A DNA stretch of 64,000 nucleotides, from NCBI GenBank assembly GCA_051294375.1, contig CM119271.1:2606090-2670089 (forward strand). Direction: 5' to 3'. Below, piece by piece: positions 53,665-64,000 of the stretch (position 1 is its first letter; each line of letters begins with the position of its first letter). The notes below the pieces were generated by a model. The model was not told the origin of the DNA and did no database searches. It saw nothing but the letters and a program-made list of their open reading frames with translations. The position numbers were made by a program, and so were the translations under genes. Source of the stretch: Paraspadella gotoi. Its lineage: Eukaryota; Chaetognatha.

Positions 53665-55756
53665 ACCGTTCTACGCCCTCGCACATATTCATATTCAGGC
53701 GGAAACCGTATTACCAATATTAAGTTCAACCACGTCGATGTTTGCTTTTCTTCGAATTGAGTTTTCCTTTCTCTGTTGTGTTGATAGGAAAAGGAGGAGA
53801 ACGGAGGGAAGTGGGAGAACGAGGAGAATTGGAAGAACCGGGAGAACGAGGGTCGAAAACAGAGATAAAATAAAGACGGAAAGAAAAATTGAACAAACGT
53901 AAAGAATAACTATGTCTATTATCTAATGTCTAAAAGAAGAGTAGATGCGGTTTTCATTTTTGACTTCTATTTCAGAAAAAAACAAAAACCAAATCAGAGA
54001 GAGACAATTAAAGTGAAACTCTATATGTGGATCTAAAAATTCCACCAACCTATTCGTCATGTTATCAGCCCGGTCCGAGGTTCAGGGACTGCTTATATTG
54101 GAAAGACTCTGTCACAATCGTTAAAAGTATTACTTAGGTGGACTAAAACCTCCAACCGTTCACAGCGGCCATTGTGCGGTATGCAAGTCATTCGCCTCCC
54201 AACTAAAGATCCGGGGTTTCTAGCCCGGTGGCCGTCCAGTATCGCAGTTAAGTAGGGACGGGCGGTTAACCCGCCGCTGTAATCGTGTAACAGCCTGATC
54301 CGAAGCTCAGGACTGCTTATATTGACGTTTCTATCACTAACAACAATACAATAATTACTGTCTCTTCATACTGTCTTATTCAACTCTCAATATGAGAAAT
54401 TTTTGGCGAGAAATGAGAATATACCTTCATAAAAATATGGTTGTTGTACGGGCAACTGAATCTGACATCCTCACAAATTTGGAAGCCCAGTCTGATAGCC
54501 TGAAAATGAGTATGTAATTTTCCGGATTCACCGTTTCGAAGCCTGCCTCATGCCTTTTTAGTGTTCAGGAGCCAGGGGCGATTTGGTTCGGGTCTTTGCC
54601 ATTTTTTCGGGTAGATTCCGTGAATATCAATTAACCTTTCCATCTCTATTCAATGACAGTCGACGAAGAATTTTCGAGAATTGCAGAAAAAAAAGAGTTT
54701 TTTGAACTCATACAAACATTTGTTTAACGCGCGTAATGTAAAAAATTATGTTTTTTTTTTTTGCTTAAATATTTTAATACCTACTTCATTGCTTCTGGCA
54801 TTACTTTATAATTCCGGTGTATTGTCTCTTTTTCCATATTCATCAAAGCAACACAAACAAACAGTAAATCTAAATCATATCTTATATCGTAAAAAAAAAA
54901 TCGGGTCTCTCTTTCCCCGTTGTTTTTCGGCGAAATTTAATCAATGAAATCCGTTGTCGTCGCCCTATTTGTGTTCGCTTAAATCTTTTCTATTTTATTT
55001 TTTCATAATCTATTTCGCGGCGAAATCCGAATTTTAGAAAGACTTTGGCCCCGACAGATTCGCTGGCAATGTTCGATGTGGTTGCCTCACTCTAATTTAA
55101 TTTTTCGTTTAATTTAAAGTTTTTAAAATGATTTTAACAATTTTTCGATATGGAACTTTTTCGATTCCAAGTTGAAATTAAATTGGGAAAAGAGAAATAT
55201 AAATATATAAATTGGTGAAGAGAATATTCATTTTGTTTAAAATAAAATACTACTAAAATCATCTTGCATTTTGCAAGACTTCATATTTTGGATAGTTAGC
55301 TAAAAATTTTAATGTCAACTGGTAATTGGATTTATCATTAGCCATAGAAGTAATACTGTATTTGCTGTTAATAATATAATTGTAGAAAGAATAATGTGCA
55401 TACAGTTATATAGTTTAAGATTTTCTATTTTACTATACTTCTTTAAGCAGCTTTTCGCTTCTAGGAATGAACTTACAAATAAAAAAAATTCTGAGACTTT
55501 TTCCAACCAAAAGTCAGCCAACGAAAGTTCCGAGTGGCATTCTGCGTGCCAGTTCTCGAGATTTATTAATTTGCGGGAAAGCAGAGCTTTCCAATTCTAC
55601 TCTTTCCCATGATTAAACTACGAATAAGAATAAATACACAGTACTGCCTATTGTGAAGCTAATGGGGAAGATCATTATAGTAATTTGTAAACAAATTCCC
55701 CCCCCCCAAAATAAAAATATATTGTTCAGTCGATACTTCTCTTCCATGATGCCACC

Positions 55757-57980
55757 AAGAAATGGCGACGTCGAATCTTTCGCGGCATCTTCGAGAAATG
55801 CCCGATCCGTTGTTGTTGTTTTCCCGCGACCAGACGAAAGCGGAAAGAATGAGCAGGGGCGGTCAAGGCGAAAAGACAAAACGCAACTCGTCAGAATCGC
55901 GATGACCTTTGCGGATGAAGTTTGTTAGCGCTGAAACCAGGTTTGAAGCGCTGACGTATGCAAAGTAGAATATGATAATCATCATTTAAATGTAAGAATT
56001 CAGTTTGGAGGACTGACGGTCGACAAATGGCAAAAATCAAATCTCATATTTTTTTATTGTAATACTCATCTGAGTAAAGCTATCCGGCTCATGACCCCTG
56101 GTCTCTATCACCAACCCCGAAAGCGTGTGACGGCCGCGTAAACAGCCACTGGGCGTAAGCGACCCCGCATAACAAACCTAAATAAAAATCCAGACCAGTT
56201 CCATCACGCGAATGGAAATCTTCTTCGGCCAAATTCCATATGCGCCTTATCAACAAATACGATGGCTTTTTACCATCACCTTTAACTCATAACCTTTTTC
56301 TCCCCTACCAGACCCAAACCCCCGACCCTCAAAAAAGCCTTCGTCAGCCCCATCCTCCTAATCTGCGTCCCGTCTACCTCATGCGACCCCGTCGGTGTCT
56401 CTCCGATCCCGCTTCTTGCCTCGGCCGATTTCGGATCTCTCACGACAACTGCCGCTTCGACTCGGTCGCCAGACGGCCTTTATCCTCCTTCTCAGTCGAA
56501 TCTTGACCGGGCTCTCCTCGTTGCCGCGAGGTGGCGTGGTTCGGGAACTGTGCTGGCGAACGCTCACCCTCCAACGTCGCCGCGCGTCGGGCTCAGCAAC
56601 GTCAACAACCCGCTCCAGCAGCGTCAGCGCACGGCATCCGGCCCACTGGCGTCATTGGGGCAATTACGGCTCTCACAATCGCCGGCGTAATGCTTGTTGG
56701 ATTTTTGCTGCGACGGCTGCAATCCCACCAGCCGCGCTCCGTACCTTCTTCGACACGACCGCAACGCGGAGAAAGCAGCCGAAGGCCCTACCTCCTTCAC
56801 CATCATGCTGGTACTCGGCGGCGCCGTCGGCTACGTCATCGCGGCGTCGATTGGGAACGGAACGGCATCTTTTAGAAGTGAGCGCAACGCGCGAGGCTCA
56901 TCGGCGGTCACGTGTTTGCTGGCTGGTGCTGTTCGCATTTGGCTTGTTTTGGTGGCGACACGTGACGGCCAGAAAGGAGGTTTCGCTGCGGAAGATGGAG
57001 GAGCATGATGGAGAAATGATGGCGGCTGTTAAGGACGTTTTCCGACAAAGAAGTCCGGCGACGGAGGACGACCCCGAAGAATGCTTGTGAATCTACGGAG
57101 GACGGGAACAATCGGCTAACGGTTTCTCGGCGAAGGTACGAAGGAAGAGCGACACAGAAAAAAAAAAAACGCGCCTGTAGACTCCGCCGCGACGCCGCAG
57201 CCCGCCGCGTCTCCGACAACCAGCCTCAAAACCTTACCTTCTCAGCATCGTCCGCCTCCGCGATCGGATGTGCGTTCTCTGCTTGCACCAAACGCTCTTC
57301 TCCTGGATGTCGCTCGTTCGAAACAGTCTCTCATACTTTAGCCTAGACTTTGTGTCAGTTCCCCCCCCGCCGTTTTATTCTTTCTTGCGGCGATCCAACG
57401 CCCCGCGGCACAGTCCCGGCCACGAGCCTACGAAAAATGGCGTCGCGGACGGGCTGCTCTCGCAAATGGCCTTTACTCCCATTTTCGCTGCTGCCATCTA
57501 CTATCGTCTCGTCCTGGAGGGCGCCTCATCGGCAAATGTTGGCGCCAAGCGCCCTCTAGGTCTGGCGCGACATTTGATCTACTCGGCTGGAGCAGCGGAT
57601 CATGGCGCTGGCTGCCGTAGCGCTCCCGCGGCGTTCCTGCCTGTCCCGACGGCGGGAATCATGTACGGGACTTCTTTTCAACGATGCTTGACATCTTGTT
57701 GTCGAATTATACGCGAAAGGAGTCTTGAAGAAGCGGAAAGAGAAGGCGATTCCGGCGCTGCGCCGATTCCGCGGCCGACGGCCGCGGGTCCGAAACGCCG
57801 GCGTCGGAACCGACGCTGCGCTCGCTCTTCCATGGTCTTTCGTCGCTCAGTTCCTCTCTGTCGGATTATGGGTGGCCCGTTCAGTGACCGAAGTAGCGAT
57901 GAACTCGGGATGGGCGTGCTCTCCTCTGCGCCGCGATGGATCCATTTGCCGCAATGAGGGTTTTGTATTTGGATTTGTGA
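55757..57980 (+). pseudogene. Frameshifted second copy of the SLC45 transporter gene
   Basis: Exon 1 copy begins near 55763, and exon 2 copy runs from about 56338 to the TGA at 57978-57980. Fragments such as SPSRSYL and the C-terminal rich-Gly helix can be traced across three frames, so no intact protein is possible as assembled. The splice sites are still visible. It is best treated as an assembly duplicate of 50085-52311, not as a second gene. Confidence 0.7.
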
Positions 57981-59007
57981 ATCATAAAAATAACATACAA
58001 CCAGCATAACATGTAAGTATGGTAAAACTGTTTCTGTTTCTTTAAACTATCTGAAACTAAAAGATCTGTCAGTTTGTTCTGTTTGATTTCATTGATGCTC
58101 TTTCAATATATAGGTAGTTCATTGCTCTAATCTACTCGTGCCGATTTTTGTTACTTTGTTGTTCTCTGACTTTGTCATTGCGTAACTTTAGCAGCTAAGG
58201 CTCAGCCGACATATTAAAAAGTACTAAATTTTTCTAGACAACAAAATTAAGTTTAACTTTTCTATAATCAAGTTGCTCATTAATGACCAATGGCCCATGC
58301 TATAAAATATCGTTTGCCGCTTTATTTCGGCGATGTTTTTGATCGGGACGGATCTGCTCCTTGTAATAATTGTAAAAATTTAGCTCGAATTTTATAAAAC
58401 ACAACAAGATGAAACGTCAACGTCAAAGTTTGAAATTTAGTAATATACGAAATCCCTTGTTTATATTTAAACCTCAAAATGTCTAGACTACAATTTTGAT
58501 ACTATTTACATTATGTTTTCTTCAAAACGACGAATCGGAAAGGGGCGTCTAATGAAAGGTCCTGTCTTTCTCAACTCCCCATCCTGTTGCTAGCTGTCTC
58601 TCAAGTGCTCCATCTATCATTGCTTTGAGTGCTGCTCGCTTCGTCTCTTCTCAATTTCTTTCTCTCAGTGCTTCCTCATGCTTTGTCCTCAGCTCCTCGA
58701 AGTGCTTCCTCAAGTGACTTTGCTCAGTGCTTCCGTCAATTGCTTGGTCAGTGCTCTCAAGTGCTTCCTCAGTCTCCTTCATTGCTTTGTCAAGTGCTTT
58801 CCTCATGCCTTCCTCAGTGCTTCCATCTTCATCCAGTGCTTTGTCAGTGGCTTCTCATTGCTTTGGTCATGCCTTCCTCGTGCTTCTCTCAGTGCTTTCC
58901 TCAGTACTTCCTCTCCACGCTGCCCTCGCAGCCCCGGAAATTTGATTTTTTCCCTTTGGTGACAACATTTGTTTCTTTCTTATTTTAATACTCACCTTTT
59001 TTTCTTC

Positions 59008-61230
59008 GACATCCAAATGAAAAATAACGTGGCGAAACGGTCGTGCTGAATTTGTCCCTTTAAAAATCGTTTCTGAGCCAAATTAATTGATCACTACTTT
59101 GGTAATGTCGATATACAGCTACTGACATATCTGTACTACCATAACCCCTTGACCATCCAACAAAAAGTTAACTAATTCAAAAATAGTAAAAAGCATGTAG
59201 CAATATAGCTTCAAAACGCTTAACAAAATTTTTAGACCATGCTTTTTATAAATGCAATAAAAAATATTAATATTATTAAAATTACAAAATTTAACGATAA
59301 CCTAAGATAGTTACGAGACCAGATGAGTATTTTTACTCATCATTTCCTCAATTATATGAATCCATTTGTTGTAATTAGTCAATTATCTAAATAAAATATG
59401 ACAAATTCATTTTCAATTTTCTTTATGGAATGGGAAGTTTTATTCTCTGCTTACTCCCCTTCGTGTCTAATTATTTAATATTTTAAAGGTAGTTTCAAAA
59501 ACCTTATACAATTACTATATTTTTCAAATCTTAAACAAAACAAACATCATAAAACATTTTAAAATTAAATAAAAAAAATGCATTGAATATTTTGGAAAAA
59601 AATATTTTGAAACTTGAGAACAATGGATAGATCAGGAAAAAAATTTTCGGCAATTTCTAAGAAATAATGCTACCTCTAGCCTTTTCAGTTTTTCTAGAGG
59701 CTGATTTTTTTATTTTTTGATATTTAATTTTTTTATCAAAACCATTATTCTCAAAAGACAAGCATAGGCGGATTGAAATTTTCCCAACAATTTGAAAATT
59801 TCAACTTTTTTTAAATTAGGCTTTTTGGAAATAATAAATAATTAATTATACGATGGTACATCTAAAGTGATAAATGTCCTAAAGTGACAAAAAAAATTTT
59901 TCAGTTCTTATTTTGAAATATTAAGAATTGTACAACAGAAATAAGATGAGAGTACTCCGCTTTGCGAAATTTTTATTTAAACAAAGAATTTGTACTGCGT
60001 AATTTAAAGAAACATTATTTTTTTAAAAATATCTTTTGAAAGAAAAGGAGGTCAGAAGGTGTGATGTGGGTAATCAAATGAAAAGCCCTAAGTCATGGGA
60101 CACCTTCTAAAAGAGTTTAATTATATTAAATCCATAAATCTTTACACAATTTTGTTTAAATCAAGAGTTAAAAGTATAGACAGTTTTTGCTTTAAAAATT
60201 TCAATGAAGAACCATATGAATATTTTTTCTTTTCTTTGTATTTGAAAAAGGAAAGACTGAACATTACATTTTTGTTTATTATTAAATTTTTTTTATTCCA
60301 TAAGAATGCCTTATATTTTTCAGTTAAAGTAAAAACAACAAGCAAAAAATTTTATGTTTGTAGCTGATAAAATATATTTTAAATATTAAAAATGATAATA
60401 CAAAAATTTTTCAGCTTGAATATAAACAGTCTGGACTCTACGCTTCTGTCTGTAAAAAAAAGATGTCGTCATTTTCATTATCTTAACTGCAAACTAAAAC
60501 TGACACATTCTGCTTGTTTATCAGTATTAAGTTGTAAAAAATATAATAGATGCTACATAGTGACAAAGCAAAACATCATTGTGTAATTTGTAATTGTAAT
60601 TTTTTTTAAATATAGCAAGGAATTTAATTTTATTATTTTAATCATCCATTTAATAAAAAAAAATTTTTCTCGTAATAGCCCATTGGAAAGGTTCATGACT
60701 GACTTAATGATGAAATTTTTTAGATTTCTTTTTTACTGTCCCATTTCACCAAGATATTAAAATCATGTATCATGTCGAATAAAGTCCAGATTATCTGTAC
60801 CCTTCTGCAACCTGCATTCCAATTTTCTTTTTTTTTTCCCCTTTCAAAATGTATTAAATAAAAAAATTATTGAGAGAACAATCGCGTGAGGATGCATTGG
60901 TAAGCCTATACCCCACTTCCGACGAATTTTTAAATGAGTTTTTTTCATTCTATTTGAGACATAACACTAACTATTAGACTATTATTTTTTTTATTTTTTT
61001 CTATTACAATTCTATGAATAGATATGAATAATAATTTTTTTAAAAATTTATCATCTTTCACCCTATGTTTCATCATATCAAAAAAAAGCAAAAAAAAGAT
61101 TTTTGCATTGATTTTTTGATATCAGCATATGAAACTATAAAGTTTCAAAAATAAAAAGAAAATATATAATATTGAACAGTGAATTTTTTTTATGGGCACG
61201 GAAACAGTACCGTTACGCCATTTTCATGTG
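59008..61230. mobile_element. 2.2-kb AT-rich insertion with terminal inverted repeats, present in only one copy
   Basis: Relative to the first SLC45 segment, this block is extra; the empty site is near 53335. The left end has atgaaaaataacgtggcgaa then acggt; the right end, reversed, has catgaaaatggcgtaacggt. These are similar inverted ends. The inside is more than 70 percent A+T by eye. Its longest frame is 90 codons (60095-60367, Phe/Lys-rich), without a transposase motif. It is therefore probably a non-autonomous DNA transposon. The target duplication cannot be defined because the flanking copy is noisy. Confidence 0.55.
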
Positions 61231-61373
61231 TTTTCCTCACCATCATCTATTATGCTATTTTGATGGCGCTTTCCCTCATCCTCTACTTTGGCTTTTCGAG
61301 AAAAGAGGCCAAATAATGAAGACTGCTGGATGAGAGAGAAGAGAGAGAGAAGAGAAGAGAGAGGACAGAGAGA

Positions 61374-61414
<41 letters not shown>

Positions 61415-62339
61415 GAGAAGAGAGAGAGAAAGAGAGCGAGAGAAAAAGAAACATGAAAAAGTTAAAAAAAGGGGAAGAAAAAAAAAAAAATGAAAAATAA
61501 AAAACAAAAAAGAAAAAGAAATATAAGAAAGAATAATAATAAATATAATATATATAATAATAATAAAAAAGAAAGGCAAAGAAAAAAAGAATGAAACAGA
61601 AAAAAAGGAATAGAAGAAAGAAAAAAGAAAGAAAGAAAAGAAGAACGAAAGAAAAGAAAGAAAGAAAGAAATAAAGAAAAGAAAGAAAGAAAGAAAGAAA
61701 AGAAAGAGTGAAAGAAAGACCGACCGACCGACCGTTCTACGCCACTCGCCACATATTCATATTCAGACGGAAACCCGTATTACCAATATTAAAGTTCACC
61801 ACGTCGATGTGTGGCTTTTCTCGATTGAGTTTTCGTTTCTTGTTGTGTTGAGAGGAAAAGGAGGAAAAACGGAGGGAAGTGGGAGAACGAGGAAAATTGG
61901 AAGAACCGGGAAACTAGGGTTCGAAAACAGAATGAAATAAAGACGGAAAAGAAAAATTGGAAAATTTTTAAAAACGTAAAGAATAACTATGTCTATATCT
62001 AATGTCTATGACAAAGGAAAAAAAAACTTGGTTCGGATTAATCAAATGATTTGAAGTATGTAAAATAGTTTATTGGATTAATACTTATCTTGTTCCATAT
62101 TCACATCAACGTTTTTTTTTTTAATTTTGCCAAAAATTTTTCGCTAAACCCTTCAAGGTTAAAGTCGGCCTAGAAAAAGTTTGAGCACATGAATTTTTTT
62201 TTTTGACAACCTTAAATTCATTACTGATGAGGTATTTTCTAAAATTTCGGACAGCGTGAATCCGATAACTACCGCCTAAAGCTCTTACTTTTTCGTTAAT
62301 TTTATTTAATTCGTAAATCCTGTTTCTATTCTATACTAT

Positions 62340-62359
62340 TTATCTATCTTATATATATC

Positions 62360-62398
<39 letters not shown>

Positions 62399-62461
62399 AT
62401 CTATCTATATCTATTCCTATCTATCTATCTATCTATTTATCTATCTATCTATTTATCTATA

Positions 62462-62507
<46 letters not shown>

Positions 62508-62515
62508 CTATCTAT
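62340..62515. repeat. (CTAT)n tetranucleotide microsatellite
   Basis: About 40 units of ctat with a few interruptions (atatct, ttctta). Likely highly polymorphic in length. Confidence 0.9.
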
Positions 62516-62873
62516 GTCATACTATTTCTTTCATATTTTTTTAAACTTGAAATAGAAAAATTATAACGTCGGAGACTCATTAGTAGCTATAAATGAACCG
62601 AACACAAAAATAACACTCCAGGGCAGAAAAAAAAAAACACACACAAAAAAAAACAACGTTGTTTGCCTCTCAATTCAATTTACGTTTACGAGTCAAAAAT
62701 ATTAAAAAAAAAATGAAGAAAAAAAAAAACGAGAGAGANNNNNNNNNNNNNNNNNNNNNNNNNAAAAAAAAGAAACACATTTACAATCGAATTTTCGTCG
62801 TCATAAAAATGTTGTTTTTGTCCGAAAAAAAGATAATTCGAGTTAATGATGACGTATGAGTTCTCTTTACCTA

Positions 62874-62995
62874 GGAGGAGGAGGAGAAGGAGGAGGAGGA
62901 GTTAAGGAGGAGGAGGAGAAGGAGGAGGAGGAGTTAAGGAGGAGGAGGAGAAGGAGGAGGAGGAGTTAAGGAGGAGGAGGAGGAGTAGAGGAGAT
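62874..62995. repeat. 32-bp minisatellite built from GGA triplets
   Basis: The marker gttaag recurs at 62902, 62934 and 62966, so the period is 32 bp: GGA triplets, one gaagga variant and gttaag. G-rich tracts of this kind can form quadruplexes. Confidence 0.85.
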
Positions 62996-63448
62996 GGCTT
63001 TAAAAGGGTGGAGGATATTAAAAAAAAAAGTCGAGAATATTGTAATATTAACAAATTAAGAGAAGGACTCGAAGTTTGAGGAGGTACAAAAATAAAAGTA
63101 TAATATAATTGTTATACAATAAAGGGGGTTTCAAATCTCCACAAAAAATAGGTTCAAATTTAGTCCAGATCCAAAAATGGTGACCTGGCGATTTCAGAAA
63201 ATGTAAGTCACTTACAACATTTGATGATTTCTACGCCATTTTCTTTTGCTTTAAATTATAACATGTAATAAAAGAAACCGCAGGTCAAACGAAAAAGCCG
63301 ATCTATCTGGTAATTTTTTGTGAATTTTTTTTCGGTGAAATTTGAAATTGGTAGAATTGGCCTTTTCCGCGGGCGACGTAGGCCTGTCCAAGAAAGAGCT
63401 CTCGCTAATACTAACATCATTAATATGAATTCGAAAAGATGAGCAACT

Positions 63449-63480
<32 letters not shown>

Positions 63481-63481
63481 T
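63449..63481. repeat. (GTC)n microsatellite
   Basis: Eleven gtc units about 160 bp upstream of the candidate start codon at 63637. Confidence 0.85.
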
Positions 63482-63636
63482 AATTGGTGATGAATCTCTT
63501 TAAAAGCTCGTCCGCTGTCTTCCTCTAATTTACTGGATCCTGACGTCGTAGTTCGGTCGTTTGGGTGGTTAAGAGTTTGAGGAAGAAATTAAATCTTCGG
63601 AAGCTTTCGTCGTTTGACGAGAAGAAAATCCTTGAG

Positions 63637-63674
63637 ATGTCTGGCGACCGTGTTGAGATTGAAGCCGTTAAAAA
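63637..63674 (+). CDS. Possible first coding exon (MSGDRVEIEAVK...)
   Basis: An ATG after a gene-like GC-balanced leader is followed by 12 codons (MSGDRVEIEAVK) and a donor-like aaaaa|gtgggt in phase 2. If the donor is not used, the frame ends at a TGA after 23 codons. The rest of the gene would lie beyond the window. The evidence is weak: no domain, no second exon. Confidence 0.2.
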
Positions 63675-63857
63675 GTGGGTAGTTAAATTTTGTTTCTATT
63701 TATGATTCCGTCTCTGAAGATATGAAGATGTGCCTGATTCAATCCACACCAAAATATCTTTCTGAGGCAGAGATAAATTGCTCGTGATTAAGTCGAAAGT
63801 TGTGAGATTCTGGTACAATTATCATTTTTGGCCTTAACAATTTCGATATACAAAAAA

Positions 63858-63935
63858 TCCAACAACGATTTTATTTGTATACAGCGGACATGTTCGGCTT
63901 TAAATGTACAAGCCTTCATCGGCGTCAAGATATTT
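63858..63935 (-). repeat. Hammerhead-like repeat, copy 3
   Basis: The minus strand at 63924-63885 reads cgccgatgaaggcttgtaca then tttaaagccgaacatgtccg. This is a ccgatga box, a GGCT/AGCC stem II with an 11-base loop, and gaacatgtc, one A short of gaaacatgtc. Stem I can pair cg with cg. It is the best-folding of the three copies but has a changed U4 and a shortened GAAA box, so activity is doubtful. Confidence 0.4.
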
Positions 63936-64000
63936 GTTTTTCTAAAAAACAGACAAAAAGGAAAGCGATCGATTTTTTTTTTTCTTTTCTATCGCAGTAT

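Larger units (their letters stand above)
48280..53931. repeat. First (better) copy of a 5.65-kb duplicated segment carrying the SLC45 gene
   Basis: It runs from atgcggttttcaatttttga to the segment ending ctatgtctattatctaatgt, and is repeated from 53944 in the same order. This copy keeps open reading frames; the other does not. Confidence 0.85.
53944..62005. repeat. Second, indel-rich copy of the SLC45 segment, interrupted by a 2.2-kb insertion
   Basis: It matches 48280-53931 in order, directly adjoining it without an N gap. One-base insertions and deletions occur about every 10-30 bases throughout, in coding and non-coding DNA alike. The match breaks at about 59008 and resumes at about 61230. 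The even spread and the indel bias point to uncorrected long-read sequence of the same locus or of the other haplotype, and not to selective decay. Confidence 0.8.
62005..63440. other. Intergenic DNA, no gene seen
   Basis: AT-rich DNA with the CTAT and GGA repeats listed separately and a 25-N gap at 62739-62763. No frame longer than about 65 codons without low complexity. Confidence 0.5.

Overview
The window is nuclear DNA from an animal. It has spliced genes with GT-AG introns, C2H2 zinc-finger arrays, a neuropeptide-type GPCR, an SLC45 sugar transporter, tRNA-derived SINE-like repeats and TTAGGG/CCCTAA tracts. A protostome or other invertebrate fits best, but the species cannot be named from sequence alone. 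The DNA is extremely rich in (GA)n/(CT)n and (CGT)n microsatellites.

Layout: 1-3.2 kb is AT-rich DNA with microsatellites. Two adjacent intronless C2H2 zinc-finger genes follow (3.24-4.78 kb, with one homopolymer frameshift, and 5.87-7.44 kb), separated by an 82-bp tandem repeat. A six-exon class A GPCR spans 9.65-16.75 kb; its loop between TM6 and TM7 is about 220 residues long. Its 3' half is repeated in a noisy copy across a 25-N gap (18.5-21.5 kb), most likely overlapping contig ends that were not merged. From 22.4 to 31.2 kb lies a transposon nest: outer inverted repeats, then an 8.5-kb hAT-type element with an 8-bp target duplication, then a decayed minus-strand retroelement of about 7.3 kb whose ends show the A1...B1-A2-B2 split direct repeats of Ngaro/PAT-like DIRS elements.

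At 31.3-31.6 kb is the last exon of an unidentified plus-strand membrane protein. It converges on a ten-exon minus-strand gene (31.75-36.64 kb) for a secreted, helix-rich protein of 496 residues. That protein is made of two homologous halves encoded by matching exon series, and I do not recognise the family. From 37 to 46 kb there is little coding sequence. Instead there are N gaps with repeated or inverted flanks and a 2.3-kb near-palindrome (40.87-43.16 kb) whose arms carry a satellite full of CCCTAA/TTAGGG.

One exon of an SLC16-like transporter and a decayed second copy lie at 46.5-47.0 kb. An SLC45-family transporter (50.09-52.31 kb) sits in a unit of about 5.6 kb (48.28-53.93 kb). A second, indel-ridden copy follows directly (53.94-62.0 kb) and differs by a 2.2-kb AT-rich insertion with inverted ends. 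The last 2 kb hold short tandem repeats and a possible first exon. Three short repeats (30.9, 32.05 and 63.9 kb) resemble minus-strand hammerhead-ribozyme cores of Penelope-like elements or retrozymes.

The genes do not form an obvious pathway. Much of the unusual structure is repeat biology or assembly artefact, and the entries try to keep the two apart.
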